The notes beneath the pieces were generated by a model. That model was not told where the DNA came from. It did no database searches and saw only the letters and a list, made by a program, of their open reading frames with translations. From Methylovorus sp. MM2 (lineage in GTDB: Bacteria > Pseudomonadota > Gammaproteobacteria > Burkholderiales > Methylophilaceae), in contig NZ_LXUF01000001.1 of NCBI RefSeq assembly GCF_001648895.1, forward strand, positions 1,223,726 to 1,287,725: a DNA stretch of 64,000 nt. The letters run 5' to 3'. Positions 1-8,896 of this stretch are shown here, one piece after another (the first letter of the stretch is position 1; each line of letters opens with the position of its first letter). The position numbers and the translations under genes were made by a program.

Positions 1-506
1 GCCGGTACGAACTGCCATATCCCCGATGCCCTGCTGGTTGAATAGGCTTGCGGATTAAAAGCACTTTCCACCATGGGTAGCAGAGCGATTTCCGTGGGCA
101 TGCCACGCTTTTGGACTTCTTCAACGATATGGAATAGATATTTCTGGCTTCTATCTACCATGCGCCTGACATAATCAGGCCGCGCGGCATACCATGACTC
201 ATGGTTGGCTGTGTAAGCTGAATCAAGGTCGGGCATCGCATAGCCATCTTTGATGCGTTGCCATAAGTCTTCAGACACCAGTATAGATGTGCTGTCTTTA
301 GTGCTGTAATTAGGCTGTGCGGGTGGGTTGGGCAGATAGTTTAAAACGGGATCTGTTGCATTACCTGAACTGATGCCTACGCCGTTATCTACCGGACTTT
401 CATTCAGGATGATGATCTCATCTCCTGCGAGATTGGTATCAGCATAAACTGGACTTGCTAAAGGGATTGCCAAGAGTGCGATGTTCAGCAGGGACTTTAC
501 AGTCAT
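1..506 (-). CDS. mltD: Membrane-bound lytic murein transglycosylase D, N-terminal part (cut by window edge)
   Basis: This is the first ~168 residues of a lytic transglycosylase that cleaves the glycan strands of peptidoglycan in the periplasm. Residues 1-22 form a signal peptide (hydrophobic core LLNIALLAIPLA, cleavage likely after VYA). Around residues 138-168 lies the start of the SLT domain: EIALLPMVESAF with the probable catalytic Glu near 147, followed by SGIWQFVP. The LysM repeats usual for MltD would lie outside the window. The ATG at 506 is used; an in-frame GTG at 521 would add VKKLL and is a credible alternative because it gives a more basic signal-peptide N-terminus. It is encoded next to, and in the same direction as, gloB. 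Identification rests on the VES and GIWQF motifs. Confidence 0.9.
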   Translation of the reverse strand, partial: MTVKSLLNIALLAIPLASPVYADTNLAGDEIIILNESPVDNGVGISSGNATDPVLNYLPNPPAQPNYSTKDSTSILVSEDLWQRIKDGYAMPDLDSAYTANHESWYAARPDYVRRMVDRSQKYLFHIVEEVQKRGMPTEIALLPMVESAFNPQAYSTSRASGIWQFVP

Positions 507-629
507 GAGGAGCTTCTTCACGAACTAGAATTCATTCGATAGTAACGAATTAGCGCGTTGCGCGTCAAGCCAAAATTAGGCCTAGAACTAGGGATTGCCT
601 CAGGGATTCTGCAAGTGAATGAGAAACGC

Positions 630-1382
630 CTAAAAACTATTTCTCATCTTTCTTATGGCTGTAAATACGGCTAGCGCTGATGCATCCTGAAGTCCCGTTA
701 CGGCTTTAATCGCGATATCGTCACATCTTAAAAATGGATTGGTTTCTAACTCGAGTGCTATGGTGCTTGGTAAGGTAGGTAGATTGGCTGCACGTTTTGC
801 GGCGGCATCTTGCTGACGTTTTACGATGGCTTTGTTATTGGTATCCAGCATGTGTGCAAATCTCAGATTATGCTCAGTGTACTCATGCGCGCAATATACG
901 GCGGTATGGCGGGGTAATTTGGCGAGTCTTTGTAATGAATCGAACATTTGTTCGGGCGTGCCCTCAAATAGCCTGCCGCAACCTGCTCCAAAGAGGGTAT
1001 CCCCACAAAATAGGTGATTTGCGCCATAATAGGCCACATGTCCAAGTGTGTGGCCAGGTATATCCATGACGCTGAATTCAAGCTCGATACATTGAAGTTG
1101 AATCTTGTCATTTTCGCTCACCGGAATATGTGGAAAGTTGAATCTTTCTTTCTCAGGCGCATATACCGTCGGGTGGTATCTTTCGATTAACTCGGATACG
1201 CCGTCAATATGGTCTGAGTGGTGATGTGTAATCAGAATGGCATCAAGTGTTAGCGATTGATTAGTTAATACTTTAATCACTGGGGCAGCATCGCCAGGGT
1301 CAACCACAACTGCATGTGTGCCATTATGTAAAAGCCAGATATAGTTATCGGTGAATGCAGGAATGGGTAAAATCTCTAACAT
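630..1382 (-). CDS. gloB: Hydroxyacylglutathione hydrolase (glyoxalase II)
   Basis: It hydrolyses S-lactoylglutathione to lactate and glutathione, the second step of methylglyoxal detoxification in the cytoplasm. The 250-residue protein has the metallo-beta-lactamase motif THHHSDH at 52-58, further metal ligands at about H111 (GHTLGH), D128 (CGDTLF) and H166 (AHEYTEH), and the C-terminal NPFLR of the glutathione-binding domain. The start is placed at the ATG giving MLEILPIPAFTDNY, which matches the usual family N-terminus; a longer reading to 1418 would run into the divergent gene. Only 29 bp separate it from the start of the divergent methyltransferase gene, so the two promoters must overlap or lie inside coding sequence. 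Confidence 0.95.
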   Translation of the reverse strand: MLEILPIPAFTDNYIWLLHNGTHAVVVDPGDAAPVIKVLTNQSLTLDAILITHHHSDHIDGVSELIERYHPTVYAPEKERFNFPHIPVSENDKIQLQCIELEFSVMDIPGHTLGHVAYYGANHLFCGDTLFGAGCGRLFEGTPEQMFDSLQRLAKLPRHTAVYCAHEYTEHNLRFAHMLDTNNKAIVKRQQDAAAKRAANLPTLPSTIALELETNPFLRCDDIAIKAVTGLQDASALAVFTAIRKMRNSF

Positions 1383-1411
1383 AAGATGGATGATTGGTTT
1401 TAAGCCTTTAA

Positions 1412-2134
1412 ATGTCAATACTTACTCGAGATGAATGGTTGGCAAGCCCGGTCGGGCGCTATCTTTTAGATAGAGAGCAGGCGCTATTCGATCAGGCGGT
1501 TGGTGATCTCTTCGGCTTTAATGCTGTGCAGTTGACTCTGCCGCAGGCGGATATGCTGCGTAACTCACGCATTCCTTTCTTATGTCTTGCAGATTTAACG
1601 CGGGGCGATGTAAATTGCCAGCCGCATCAAATGCCGTTTCTAACAGGAAGCATTGATCTGCTAGTGATGCCGCATGGCTTGGATTTTAGCCAAAATCCGC
1701 ATGAAACATTGCGTGAGGCCGAGCGAGTACTTGTCCCTGAGGGGCATGTCGTGATCACGGGATTTAATCCGCTGAGTAGCTGGGGCATCAAACGATCCAT
1801 CAGGCGGCGCCATGGATTCCCGTGGTATGGCAGTTTTTTGCCTATGTTACGTATTAAGGATTGGCTTGCCTTACTAGGCTTCGAGATAGTCGAATGCCGC
1901 ATGACCTGTTATGCACCACCATTCAACAATGCTAAATGGCTGCATCGATTCAATTTTTTGGATAGATTAGGCAATCTTTGGTGGCCAATGGGCGGCGGCG
2001 TCTATTTTATAGTCGCCAAGAAACGTGTGGTTGGAATGCGCCTAATTAAACCCGGCTGGAAAAAACCTAAGTTAAAATCAAGACTCGTCGCAACACCCAC
2101 ACAGAAAACAGATAGCAAAGGCAATAATGAGTAA
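1412..2134 (+). CDS. SAM-dependent methyltransferase-like protein between gloB and rnhA
   Basis: A 240-residue protein recognised by its position beside gloB, rnhA and dnaQ and by a class I methyltransferase-like middle. Residues ~88-125 contain [10 protein letters not shown] and then [20 protein letters not shown], resembling the post-motif II and motif III strands of Methyltransf_11 proteins. The glycine-rich SAM loop (motif I, E/DxGxGxG) is not visible; the N-terminal half instead reads as a diverged fold. The substrate is unknown. The C-terminus is basic (KKPKLKSRL). Its stop overlaps rnhA by 8 bp, so the two are probably translationally coupled. The family assignment is moderately sure; catalytic activity is inferred only. 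Confidence 0.75.
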   Translation: MSILTRDEWLASPVGRYLLDREQALFDQAVGDLFGFNAVQLTLPQADMLRNSRIPFLCLADLTRGDVNCQPHQMPFLTGSIDLLVMPHGLDFSQNPHETLREAERVLVPEGHVVITGFNPLSSWGIKRSIRRRHGFPWYGSFLPMLRIKDWLALLGFEIVECRMTCYAPPFNNAKWLHRFNFLDRLGNLWWPMGGGVYFIVAKKRVVGMRLIKPGWKKPKLKSRLVATPTQKTDSKGNNE

Positions 2135-2585
2135 CAAGGAATACGTGGAGATTCACGCTGATGGCGCATGCAAAGGCAACCCTGGCCCGGGCGGGTGGGG
2201 TGCTTGGCTGGCATTTGATGGCAAAGAGAAAGAGTTGTGCGGCGGAGAGGCATTGACGACGAATAATCGTATGGAGCTTACGGCGGTTATCCGTGCATTA
2301 GAGGCCTTGAAAAGAAGTTGCAAGGTAAAAGTATTTACCGATTCAGTGTACGTTCAAAAAGGAATTACGGAGTGGATACATGGCTGGAAGATGCGCAATT
2401 GGCGTACCAGTGATAAAAAACCGGTCAAGAATGATGATTTATGGCGAGCGCTTGATGTGCTCGCCCAGCAACATGATGTTGAGTGGCAATGGGTTAAAGG
2501 GCATGCAGGGCATGCTGGTAATGAGCGTGCCGATATGTTGGCCAATCGTGGAGTGGAAGAGTTTATGAATGGTGTAAATCAATGA
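2127..2585 (+). CDS. rnhA: Ribonuclease HI
   Basis: It degrades the RNA strand of RNA-DNA hybrids (R-loops, primers). At 152 residues it is the usual bacterial length. All active-site residues are visible: D12 in [15 protein letters not shown]50 in NNRMEL, D72 in FTDSVY, H126 in KGHAGH and D136 in NERADMLA. The basic protrusion with [17 protein letters not shown] is present, as in the E. coli enzyme. It is followed by dnaQ with a 4-bp ATGA overlap. The rnhA-dnaQ pairing is adjacent (but divergent) in E. coli; here they are co-oriented and coupled. Confidence 0.97.
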   Translation: MSNKEYVEIHADGACKGNPGPGGWGAWLAFDGKEKELCGGEALTTNNRMELTAVIRALEALKRSCKVKVFTDSVYVQKGITEWIHGWKMRNWRTSDKKPVKNDDLWRALDVLAQQHDVEWQWVKGHAGHAGNERADMLANRGVEEFMNGVNQ

Positions 2586-3283
2586 GGCAGATATTTCTCG
2601 ATACAGAAACTACAGGGCTTTACCCTGCGCAAGGGCATCGAATCATCGAAGTGGCGGGCGTAGAGGTCATCAATCGTCGCATTACGAATAATCATTTTCA
2701 TATGTACTTGAATCCTGATCGCGAGATCGACCCTGCAGCACAAGAGGTGCATGGCATCACCTTGGAGTTCTTGCAGGATAAACCTCATTTTGAGGATATC
2801 GTGAATGAGTTTCTCGATTTTGTGCAAGATTCAGAGCTGGTTATCCACAATGCACCTTTCGATATCGGCTTCTTGAATGCAGAGCTAGGCAAGATAGGGC
2901 GTCCTGATATCCAAGGGTCTATAGCGAGTGTTGTTGATACACTGAAAATGGCCAAAGAGCTGCGCCCAGGCCAAAGAAATAACTTAGATGCCTTATGCCG
3001 TCATTACGGCATCAATAACTCCCAACGTACTTTGCACGGTGCCTTGCTAGATGCGGAATTGCTCGCGGATGTTTATCTTGCAATGACACGTGGGCAGGAA
3101 AGCTTGATGATCGATATGATGGATTCATCAAACACAAATGCTGATTTTGCAGTCACCCGACATGAAGGCTCGTTGAAAGTGGTGTTGGCGCAAGAAAATG
3201 AGCTCACTGAGCATCGAGCCTATCTTGATGCGTTAAGCAAGGGTGAGCCTTGCCTGTGGGATAAGTTGCAAAAGATAGATTAG
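2582..3283 (+). CDS. dnaQ: DNA polymerase III epsilon subunit (3'-5' proofreading exonuclease)
   Basis: The proofreading subunit of the replicative polymerase core. The 233-residue protein is a DEDDh exonuclease: D7 and E9 in [10 protein letters not shown]94 in [11 protein letters not shown]152 in [15 protein letters not shown] and D157. The C-terminal ~50 residues should carry the segment that contacts the alpha subunit (PolC/DnaE); a clamp-binding motif was not checked. It overlaps rnhA by 4 bp and converges on queD. Confidence 0.96.
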   Translation: MRQIFLDTETTGLYPAQGHRIIEVAGVEVINRRITNNHFHMYLNPDREIDPAAQEVHGITLEFLQDKPHFEDIVNEFLDFVQDSELVIHNAPFDIGFLNAELGKIGRPDIQGSIASVVDTLKMAKELRPGQRNNLDALCRHYGINNSQRTLHGALLDAELLADVYLAMTRGQESLMIDMMDSSNTNADFAVTRHEGSLKVVLAQENELTEHRAYLDALSKGEPCLWDKLQKID

Positions 3284-3321
3284 CCTTGAAGTAGGTTAGA
3301 TCTGTTACGTTAACGCACCAG

Positions 3322-3762
3322 TTAAGCTAATGCATCTGCCCAGCTATTAGGCGTTTCATAAAGTCTTACGCGCTCTAATTTGAGGTGGTTGCCGTATGTA
3401 TCCTGATAGTAGCTGTTCAAAATTTTGAATGCTTCAGCTGCCATATTTTCTGCGGTCGGCACGCTATTCATTACAACTGTCTTGTGGTCAGGCAGGCTGT
3501 TCAAAAATGTTAAAACCTCTTTATCATCTTTGTAGACCAGAAAAGCGTGATCCCACACGTCGACGACTGCTTGGCGAGCGATAGATTTCACATCTGAGAA
3601 ATCCATGACCATGCCATTTTCTGACGCATCTTCTTTTTGAATGATATCGCCAGATAACGTGATCTCGATCGCATAGCGGTGACCATGCAGGTTACGGCAT
3701 TGACTTTTATGACAAGGGATACGATGACCCGCATCGAACTCTAAACGTGTAGTGATTTGCAT
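3322..3762 (-). CDS. queD: 6-carboxy-5,6,7,8-tetrahydropterin synthase / 6-pyruvoyl-tetrahydropterin synthase family
   Basis: It converts dihydroneopterin triphosphate to 6-carboxytetrahydropterin in queuosine/7-deazaguanine synthesis. The 146-residue protein has the zinc-binding histidines at about H13 (FDAGHRI), H26 and H28 (NLHGHRY), the catalytic Cys near 22 (SQCRN), the DFSDVK motif, WDHAFLV and the PTAENMA motif, and ends in RLYETPNSWA, all as in QueD. No other queuosine gene is in the window, so the pathway assignment comes from the family. It is convergent with dnaQ and reads away from rsgA in a separate unit. Confidence 0.92.
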   Translation of the reverse strand: MQITTRLEFDAGHRIPCHKSQCRNLHGHRYAIEITLSGDIIQKEDASENGMVMDFSDVKSIARQAVVDVWDHAFLVYKDDKEVLTFLNSLPDHKTVVMNSVPTAENMAAEAFKILNSYYQDTYGNHLKLERVRLYETPNSWADALA

Positions 3763-3830
3763 GTACCAATTATATCAGCACTCGGCAGCTTAATTGTGGT
3801 GCGTTGCCAAGGTTGCCTCTGAAGGCAGGT

Positions 3831-4727
3831 TTATCTACCTATTTCGCCTAACAAATCCTGATAATAAGTTTGGCGTTGAGATGAGATCTTACCTTCGATA
3901 ACAGCGTTGCTGATGGCGCAATCAGGCTCTTTTAAGTGTTTGCAATTGTTAAAGCGACATTTGCCAAGATATGGCCTGAATTCAATAAAGGCATGCTCTA
4001 GTGCTTCTATATTTAGGTGGTTAAGGCCAAACTCTTGTAGCCCTGGCGAGTCAATCAATCGTGTACCTTCGTCGATGTGGTACAAGTGGGCTGCGGTCGT
4101 TGTATGTTTGCCACTATCTAGTACGGCTGATATTTCTTGCGTTCTGATCGCGATAGCACTTTCCGGCAACAATGCATTTACGATGGTCGATTTCCCCATG
4201 CCAGATTGCCCAACAAGTACACTCGTGTGGCCTCGTAATAACGGTTTTAACGGTGATACATCGGTCGTGGCAGAAAGTAATTGCACTTTGTAGCCCAAGC
4301 CCGAATACAAAGCCAACCGTGCTATGGCAGTCGCATTGTCCGTGATATCACATTTGTTCAGTACTATCAGGGCCTGAATGTTGGCCGCTTCAGCAGCAAT
4401 CAGGCATCGGTTGAGTAGCTCTTCATAAAAGCTTGGACTCGTCGCTAATACAATGACAATTTGTGTGACATTGGCTGCCAGAAATTTACTTCGATAAGCA
4501 TTGCTTCGATATAGCAAGCTAGTGCGAGGTAGGTTCTTCTCTACCACCCCTTCATTGCTGTCTGTAAGTCGTATCTCGACCTCATCGCCACAGGCTAAGT
4601 CAGTTTTTTTCCCACGAGTAACGCAACTGATTTCGCTCCCTTGTATCCCTTTGAGTTCGACACCATAGCGCTTGCCATAGGCTGCAACTACAGTGCCTAG
4701 CTGAATATCAGACCGTAAAGCCCTCAC
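3831..4727 (-). CDS. rsgA: Ribosome small-subunit-dependent GTPase A
   Basis: A circularly permuted GTPase that helps late 30S maturation. The G motifs occur in permuted order: G4 NKCD at 124-127, G1 GQSGMGKST at 173-181, G3 DSPG at 226-229. An N-terminal OB-fold precedes them and a C-terminal zinc knuckle has C257, C262, H264 and C270 (CRFNNCKHLKEPDC). The start codon is GTG, and the stop TAG of the upstream protease gene shares its G with this GTG, so the two genes are coupled. At 298 residues it is a usual length. In many proteobacteria rsgA sits next to orn; here orn is separated from it by the divergently read protease gene. Confidence 0.96.
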   Translation of the reverse strand: MRALRSDIQLGTVVAAYGKRYGVELKGIQGSEISCVTRGKKTDLACGDEVEIRLTDSNEGVVEKNLPRTSLLYRSNAYRSKFLAANVTQIVIVLATSPSFYEELLNRCLIAAEAANIQALIVLNKCDITDNATAIARLALYSGLGYKVQLLSATTDVSPLKPLLRGHTSVLVGQSGMGKSTIVNALLPESAIAIRTQEISAVLDSGKHTTTAAHLYHIDEGTRLIDSPGLQEFGLNHLNIEALEHAFIEFRPYLGKCRFNNCKHLKEPDCAISNAVIEGKISSQRQTYYQDLLGEIGR

Positions 4728-6007
4728 TATTTGGTCAGGCTTGCGATTGGCAGACTGGTACTTGAAAGGCTAGTTAGTCGTGCGATTCGTATGCTTGCTG
4801 GCGGATGTGAGTCGTAGAACGCTGAATGCAGGGGGTCTGGTGTCAGCGTCGATGCGTTATCGCGGTAAAGCTTTACCAGCGCCTCAACCAAATAACGCGC
4901 ATCAGCATTCTTGGCTGCATATTCATCGGCCTCAAATTCATTTTTGCGGGAATAGCTCGCCATCAAGGGACGTAGCAAAAAGAGGAATACAGGTGAAACC
5001 AGCATGAATAATAGCAATGCCATGTAATCGCTAGTTTCTGTAACACCTAAGCCTGTATAGAACCAAGCCTGTTGCTTCAGCCAGCCAAGCAATGCCAAGC
5101 CAAGGAATGTTACAAAGAACATCAGGGCGATACGTTTTACTACATGGCGATGTTTAAAGTGACCAAGTTCATGGGCAAGTACAGCCTCAATCTCATTTGC
5201 ATCAAGGCGATCTAGTAGCGTATCGAAGAACACCACGCGTTTGCTGGCGCCAAAGCCAGTAAAGTAGGCATTGCCGTGGCTGCTACGTGTCGAGCCATCC
5301 ATTACAAATAAGCCTTGAGATTTAAAACCACATTTTCTAAGCAAGGTTTCAATCCGCGTCTTAAGCGACTCATCTGCCAACGGTGAGAATTTGTTGAAGA
5401 TAGGCGCAATGAATGTCGGGTAAATGGCGAGCATCAGTAAATTGAACACACTCCATACAACCCATAGGTATAGCCACCAATATTCCCCAGCACCTTGCAT
5501 CAGCCATAAGGCTGCAAATAACAACGGCACACCTAATGCAAAACCGACAAGGCTATGTTTTACCATATCACTAAAGAACATGGCAGGTGTCATTTTGTTA
5601 AAGCCAAAGCGCTCATCAATAATGAATGATTTGTAGTAATCGAAGGGTAGCTCTACGAGGCTGCTAACAAGCAGCGCCGTTAATATAACGAAAGCACCAC
5701 GAATAATCTCATGGTTGCTCAACATCTCGCGCCATGCACTATCGATAAGTTGTAAACCGCCACCAATGGTGAACACAAGCAGCAATGCAGCCTGAGCAAG
5801 GCCCTCTATTAGGGATAAACGTGTTTTTGCGGAAGAGTAGTCAGCCGCTTTCTGGTGTGCGTCGAGACTGATGTTCTGATCGAATGCGGATGGCACTTTA
5901 CTTCTATGCGTTTGAATATAAGCCACATGGCGGCGACCAAGCCATAAGCGGGTTATGGTGGTGAGGATAAGTAAGCTGACGAATAAAGTAGTGAGTGTTG
6001 AAGCCAT
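4727..6007 (-). CDS. M48 family Ste24-like integral membrane zinc metalloprotease
   Basis: The 426-residue membrane protein resembles eukaryotic CAAX prenyl protease 1 (Ste24). Hydrophobic segments lie near residues 2-22, 65-90, 100-120, 150-170, 177-200, 290-312 and 328-350. The zinc site is AHELGHFKH (H279, E280, H283) with the third ligand probably E357 in NEFEADEYAA. The peptidase M48 N-terminal region with DERFGFNK (131-138) is present. Bacteria do not prenylate proteins, so the substrate is unknown; membrane-protein or signal-peptide turnover is an inference. It is in an operon with rsgA (1-base overlap) and divergent from orn. Confidence 0.9.
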   Translation of the reverse strand: MASTLTTLFVSLLILTTITRLWLGRRHVAYIQTHRSKVPSAFDQNISLDAHQKAADYSSAKTRLSLIEGLAQAALLLVFTIGGGLQLIDSAWREMLSNHEIIRGAFVILTALLVSSLVELPFDYYKSFIIDERFGFNKMTPAMFFSDMVKHSLVGFALGVPLLFAALWLMQGAGEYWWLYLWVVWSVFNLLMLAIYPTFIAPIFNKFSPLADESLKTRIETLLRKCGFKSQGLFVMDGSTRSSHGNAYFTGFGASKRVVFFDTLLDRLDANEIEAVLAHELGHFKHRHVVKRIALMFFVTFLGLALLGWLKQQAWFYTGLGVTETSDYMALLLFMLVSPVFLFLLRPLMASYSRKNEFEADEYAAKNADARYLVEALVKLYRDNASTLTPDPLHSAFYDSHPPASIRIARLTSLSSTSLPIASLTK

Positions 6008-6108
6008 AATTTTAGGATTTTTAAGTTAAACTATATTTCTTTAAGAAGCATTAGATTCGGTAAGGTTCACCAAGTCTAGTGTATTAGTACATTTTAATGG
6101 AAATCATT

Positions 6109-6657
6109 ATGGCACAAGATAGCAACAACCTTATCTGGTTGGACATGGAAATGAGTGGTTTGTTACCAGATAGCGATTGGATTCTGGAACTCGCTGCAGT
6201 CGTCACTGATGCAAACTTAAATGTATTGGGTGAATCCCCAGTGCTTGTTGTGCACCAAAGTAATGCGGTGTTGGATGGCATGGATGCGTGGAATAAAGGT
6301 ACGCATGGACGCTCTGGTTTGATCGATAAGGTAAAAGCTTCCACGCTGGATGAAGCTGGTGCAACAGTGCAAATGATCGAATTCCTGAAGGAATTCGTGC
6401 CGGCGGGCAAATCTCCAATGTGTGGCAACTCTATCTGTCAGGATAGGCGTTTTATGGCGAGATATATGCCTGACCTGGAAGCTTATTTTCATTATCGTAA
6501 CTTGGATGTGAGCGTATTTAAAGAACTTGCCAGGCGCTGGAAACCTACTGTTTACTCTGGTTTCAAGAAAAGCAGCAAGCATGAAGCTTTAGCTGATATC
6601 TATGAATCGATTGATGAGCTTAAGTATTATCGTGAACACTTTATCAAGCTCGATTAA
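6109..6657 (+). CDS. orn: Oligoribonuclease
   Basis: A DEDDh 3'-5' exonuclease that degrades di- to short oligoribonucleotides, including pGpG from c-di-GMP turnover. The 182-residue protein has D12 and E14 in [11 protein letters not shown]112 in CQDRRF, H158 in KHEALADI and D163. The ATG at 6109 is preferred over an in-frame ATG at 6097: it gives the family N-terminus ([11 protein letters not shown]) and has a GGA 7 bases upstream. It is divergent from the M48 protease gene. Confidence 0.95.
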   Translation: MAQDSNNLIWLDMEMSGLLPDSDWILELAAVVTDANLNVLGESPVLVVHQSNAVLDGMDAWNKGTHGRSGLIDKVKASTLDEAGATVQMIEFLKEFVPAGKSPMCGNSICQDRRFMARYMPDLEAYFHYRNLDVSVFKELARRWKPTVYSGFKKSSKHEALADIYESIDELKYYREHFIKLD

Positions 6658-6685
6658 TCAGTTTTTGATATTGGTAAGGCGTACT

Positions 6686-6713
6686 AAAAAAAGCGGGTGC
6701 GACTAGCGCACCC
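6686..6713 (-). terminator. Probable rho-independent terminator on the minus strand
   Basis: Read on the minus strand, GGGTGCG pairs with CGCACCC around a 5-nt loop and is followed by GC and a run of seven T. It lies 175 bp beyond the glgA stop, after the stronger terminator at 6830-6859, so it may be a back-up or belong to a short transcript from within the spacer. Confidence 0.6.
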
Positions 6714-6829
6714 TAAGGGAGGAGAAGTAAAGCTTTAGAGAAAGCTCATGTTTACTTAAGCAGTAAACATGCCAATTAAGTCGCTCTACTTACCTGAGTA
6801 ATCTAAAGTTGATTTGTTACAAATAAATG

Positions 6830-6859
6830 AAAAAGCCCGAGATAATTCTCGGGCTTTTT
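6830..6859. terminator. Bidirectional rho-independent terminator between orn and glgA
   Basis: A perfect 13-bp inverted repeat with core AGCCCGAGA/TCTCGGGCT and a TAAT loop, flanked by A-runs on one side and T-runs on the other. It can therefore stop transcripts from both convergent genes. Confidence 0.9.
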
Positions 6860-6887
6860 CATTGGTATGCATTGAATTGATAGGGGG

Positions 6888-8345
6888 CTATTTCTTTACC
6901 AGTGTCTGTGAATAGAGTTCCATATATTTCCCGGCACTTTCCTTCCAACTTAAGTCACGACGCATGCCATTGCGCTGTATCCTCTTCCAAGTCTTTACAT
7001 CAGCATAATAGGTGAGCGCATGTTCTATGGTATTTAATAATTCATGGGCAGTAGGGCTCTTTAATACAAACCCAGTGGCTGTATTGTGACGTAGATTTTG
7101 AGTATTCGTGTCGGTGACCGAGTCTGCAAGCCCGCCAGTGCTGGTGACGATAGGTGGCGTACCATAACGCATGCCATACATCTGATTCAGCCCGCAGGGT
7201 TCAAAGCGTGACGGCATGACGAACATATCAACCCCCGCCATGATCTTGTGCGAGAGTGGCTCGTTATATCCAATGACGGCACTGACCTTTTGTGGGTACC
7301 TCACCGCAAGTGACTTGAAGCCGTTTTCAAGTTCGCGTTCACCATTTCCTAATACTGCAAGTTGGCAGCCTTTTTCCAGTAACGGCCCAGCTATCTCTAA
7401 CAGCATATCAAGCCCCTTTTGATGGGTAAGCCGACTTACAACGCCTAATAGTGGTGCTGTATCGTTAACGGTGAGGCCAAGCTGAGTTTGTAGTGCCTGT
7501 TTAACATGTTTTTTGCCGACAAGATTTTTATCGTCGTACGGTTTAGCGATATGCGGGTCAGCTGCCGGATTCCACTCATGTGTCTCAATGCCATTGAGAA
7601 TGCCATGCACTTCGTGACTGCGGGATGCGATCAGGCCTTGCATGCCAAATCCATAAGCTTCCGTCTGCATTTCAAGTGCGTAGGTTGGACTAACTGTGGC
7701 GATAGCGTCCGCGTAATATGCGCCAGCTTTCAAAAATGACATGCGGCCATAGTATTCCAGTCCATGCATCTGGTAACTTTCGGCAGGGAGTTGGAGTTTA
7801 CTCACCCATTCCGCAGAGTAAGTGCCTTGAAATGCCATGTTGTGTATGCTGAAAATCGATTTTGCACGCACTTGATCCATAAAACGCAGATATGCAGGGG
7901 TAAGCCCCGCCTGCCAATCATTACAGTGGACGATATCGGGTATCCAATCACTTACTGGACTATCTTCGCAACTGAGTTGTGCCGCTACTAAAGATAAAAT
8001 GCCAAATCTGAGCGGATTGTCATCCCAGTCTTTACCATGCGAATCAACATATGGGCCACCATCTCGCTCATATAAAGCTTCACATTGAATAGCGATGACG
8101 GGCACCTTTGTATCAGGCATCTCGCCTAGTAAAAGGGTTGCTGATTCTATGTAAGGCAATCCACTCATCGTGGCGAGGGGTTGGGTATTGATGAGATTTT
8201 GCAGAACGGCAGGGTAGCCCGGTATTAAAATACGGATATCCGCACCTAATTCGCGGAGAGCGGCTGGAAGAGATCCGCTTACGTCTGCTAATCCGCCAGT
8301 TTTAATTAAGGGATACGCTTCAGAGCTAACAAATAAGATACGCAA
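6888..8345 (-). CDS. glgA: Glycogen synthase (ADP-glucose-dependent)
   Basis: It extends alpha-1,4-glucan chains from ADP-glucose for glycogen storage. The 485-residue GT5-family protein starts MRILFVSSEAYPLIKTGGLADV, with the ADP-glucose-binding KTGGLAD at 15-21. An N-terminal catalytic GT5 domain is followed by a C-terminal glycosyltransferase-1 domain with PSRFEPCGLNQMYGMRYG, including the conserved EPCGL nucleotide-sugar motif. No other glg gene is adjacent. It is convergent with orn and divergent from fluC. Confidence 0.96.
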   Translation of the reverse strand: MRILFVSSEAYPLIKTGGLADVSGSLPAALRELGADIRILIPGYPAVLQNLINTQPLATMSGLPYIESATLLLGEMPDTKVPVIAIQCEALYERDGGPYVDSHGKDWDDNPLRFGILSLVAAQLSCEDSPVSDWIPDIVHCNDWQAGLTPAYLRFMDQVRAKSIFSIHNMAFQGTYSAEWVSKLQLPAESYQMHGLEYYGRMSFLKAGAYYADAIATVSPTYALEMQTEAYGFGMQGLIASRSHEVHGILNGIETHEWNPAADPHIAKPYDDKNLVGKKHVKQALQTQLGLTVNDTAPLLGVVSRLTHQKGLDMLLEIAGPLLEKGCQLAVLGNGERELENGFKSLAVRYPQKVSAVIGYNEPLSHKIMAGVDMFVMPSRFEPCGLNQMYGMRYGTPPIVTSTGGLADSVTDTNTQNLRHNTATGFVLKSPTAHELLNTIEHALTYYADVKTWKRIQRNGMRRDLSWKESAGKYMELYSQTLVKK

Positions 8346-8471
8346 GCTGTTAATCTTTATACGATTGTAAGTTTTAGTTTTAATGGCTTGCCAAATATAA
8401 TGCTTGCCTAAACGGCCTCATCATACTGACGAGTAGCGTATCAAGCAATATACGGAATGCAAAGGAAAAAT

Positions 8472-8855
8472 ATGGGAATTAATGGATTTATAGTGGTTGG
8501 CTTAGGGGCTGCGGTCGGCGCATGGGCGCGGTGGTTGTTGGGTTTGGCGTTGAATGCGACTGTCCCTGCTTTGCCTATGGGTACTTTGGTTGCCAACCTG
8601 ATTGGTGGTTATTTGATCGGATTATTCATGGGGCTATTAGATAGCGGTACGCAAATAACGCCCGAAGTTCGGTTGCTAGTAGTGACAGGCTTTCTAGGTG
8701 GTTTGACTACGTTCTCATCTTTTTCGGGCGAGGCAGTAGGCTTATTGTCTAGAGGTGAGTATGGCTGGGGTCTTCTGCATATTTCCAGTCATGTGATCGG
8801 CTCTTTGCTGATGACGGTATTAGGCATATTGACGGTCAACTTGATCAGACAATGA
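8472..8855 (+). CDS. crcB: Fluoride ion channel CrcB/FluC
   Basis: A small dual-topology membrane channel that exports fluoride. The 127-residue protein has four hydrophobic segments (about 3-25, 33-55, 66-90, 97-122) and the family motifs GAxVGAWARW, GGYLIGLFMG and GFLGGLTTFSSFSGE; the TFSSFS stretch supplies the phenylalanine/serine pore residues. The ATG at 8472 has AAAGGA 6 bases upstream and is preferred to the in-frame ATG at 8457. I looked for the conserved fluoride riboswitch sequence upstream and did not find it. Confidence 0.93.
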   Translation: MGINGFIVVGLGAAVGAWARWLLGLALNATVPALPMGTLVANLIGGYLIGLFMGLLDSGTQITPEVRLLVVTGFLGGLTTFSSFSGEAVGLLSRGEYGWGLLHISSHVIGSLLMTVLGILTVNLIRQ

Positions 8856-8896
8856 AGGTAAGTGGCTTGATATGAGGGTTTAAGTTGGGAAAAGAA

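Larger units (their letters stand above)
6658..6887. other. Hairpin-rich spacer between convergent orn and glgA
   Basis: No credible gene is seen. The 230 bp hold three separate inverted repeats: a 7-bp GC-rich stem (6695-6701/6707-6713), a 9-bp AT-rich stem (6747-6755/6763-6771, loop 7 nt) and a 13-bp terminator stem (6830-6842/6847-6859). A further AGCTTT/AAAGCT pair lies at 6731-6736/6740-6745. This is more structure than two converging genes need. Confidence 0.7.

Noticed and set aside
863-1111. Reading frames of 60-130 codons on the antisense or shifted frames of housekeeping genes (for example inside gloB, tsf, frr, bamA, fabF, holB)
   Set aside because: They lie wholly inside well-supported genes, lack ribosome sites and show no family sequence; treated as shadows.
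8346-8471. Fluoride riboswitch upstream of crcB
   Set aside because: The conserved crcB-motif core was looked for in the region upstream of the start and is not there.
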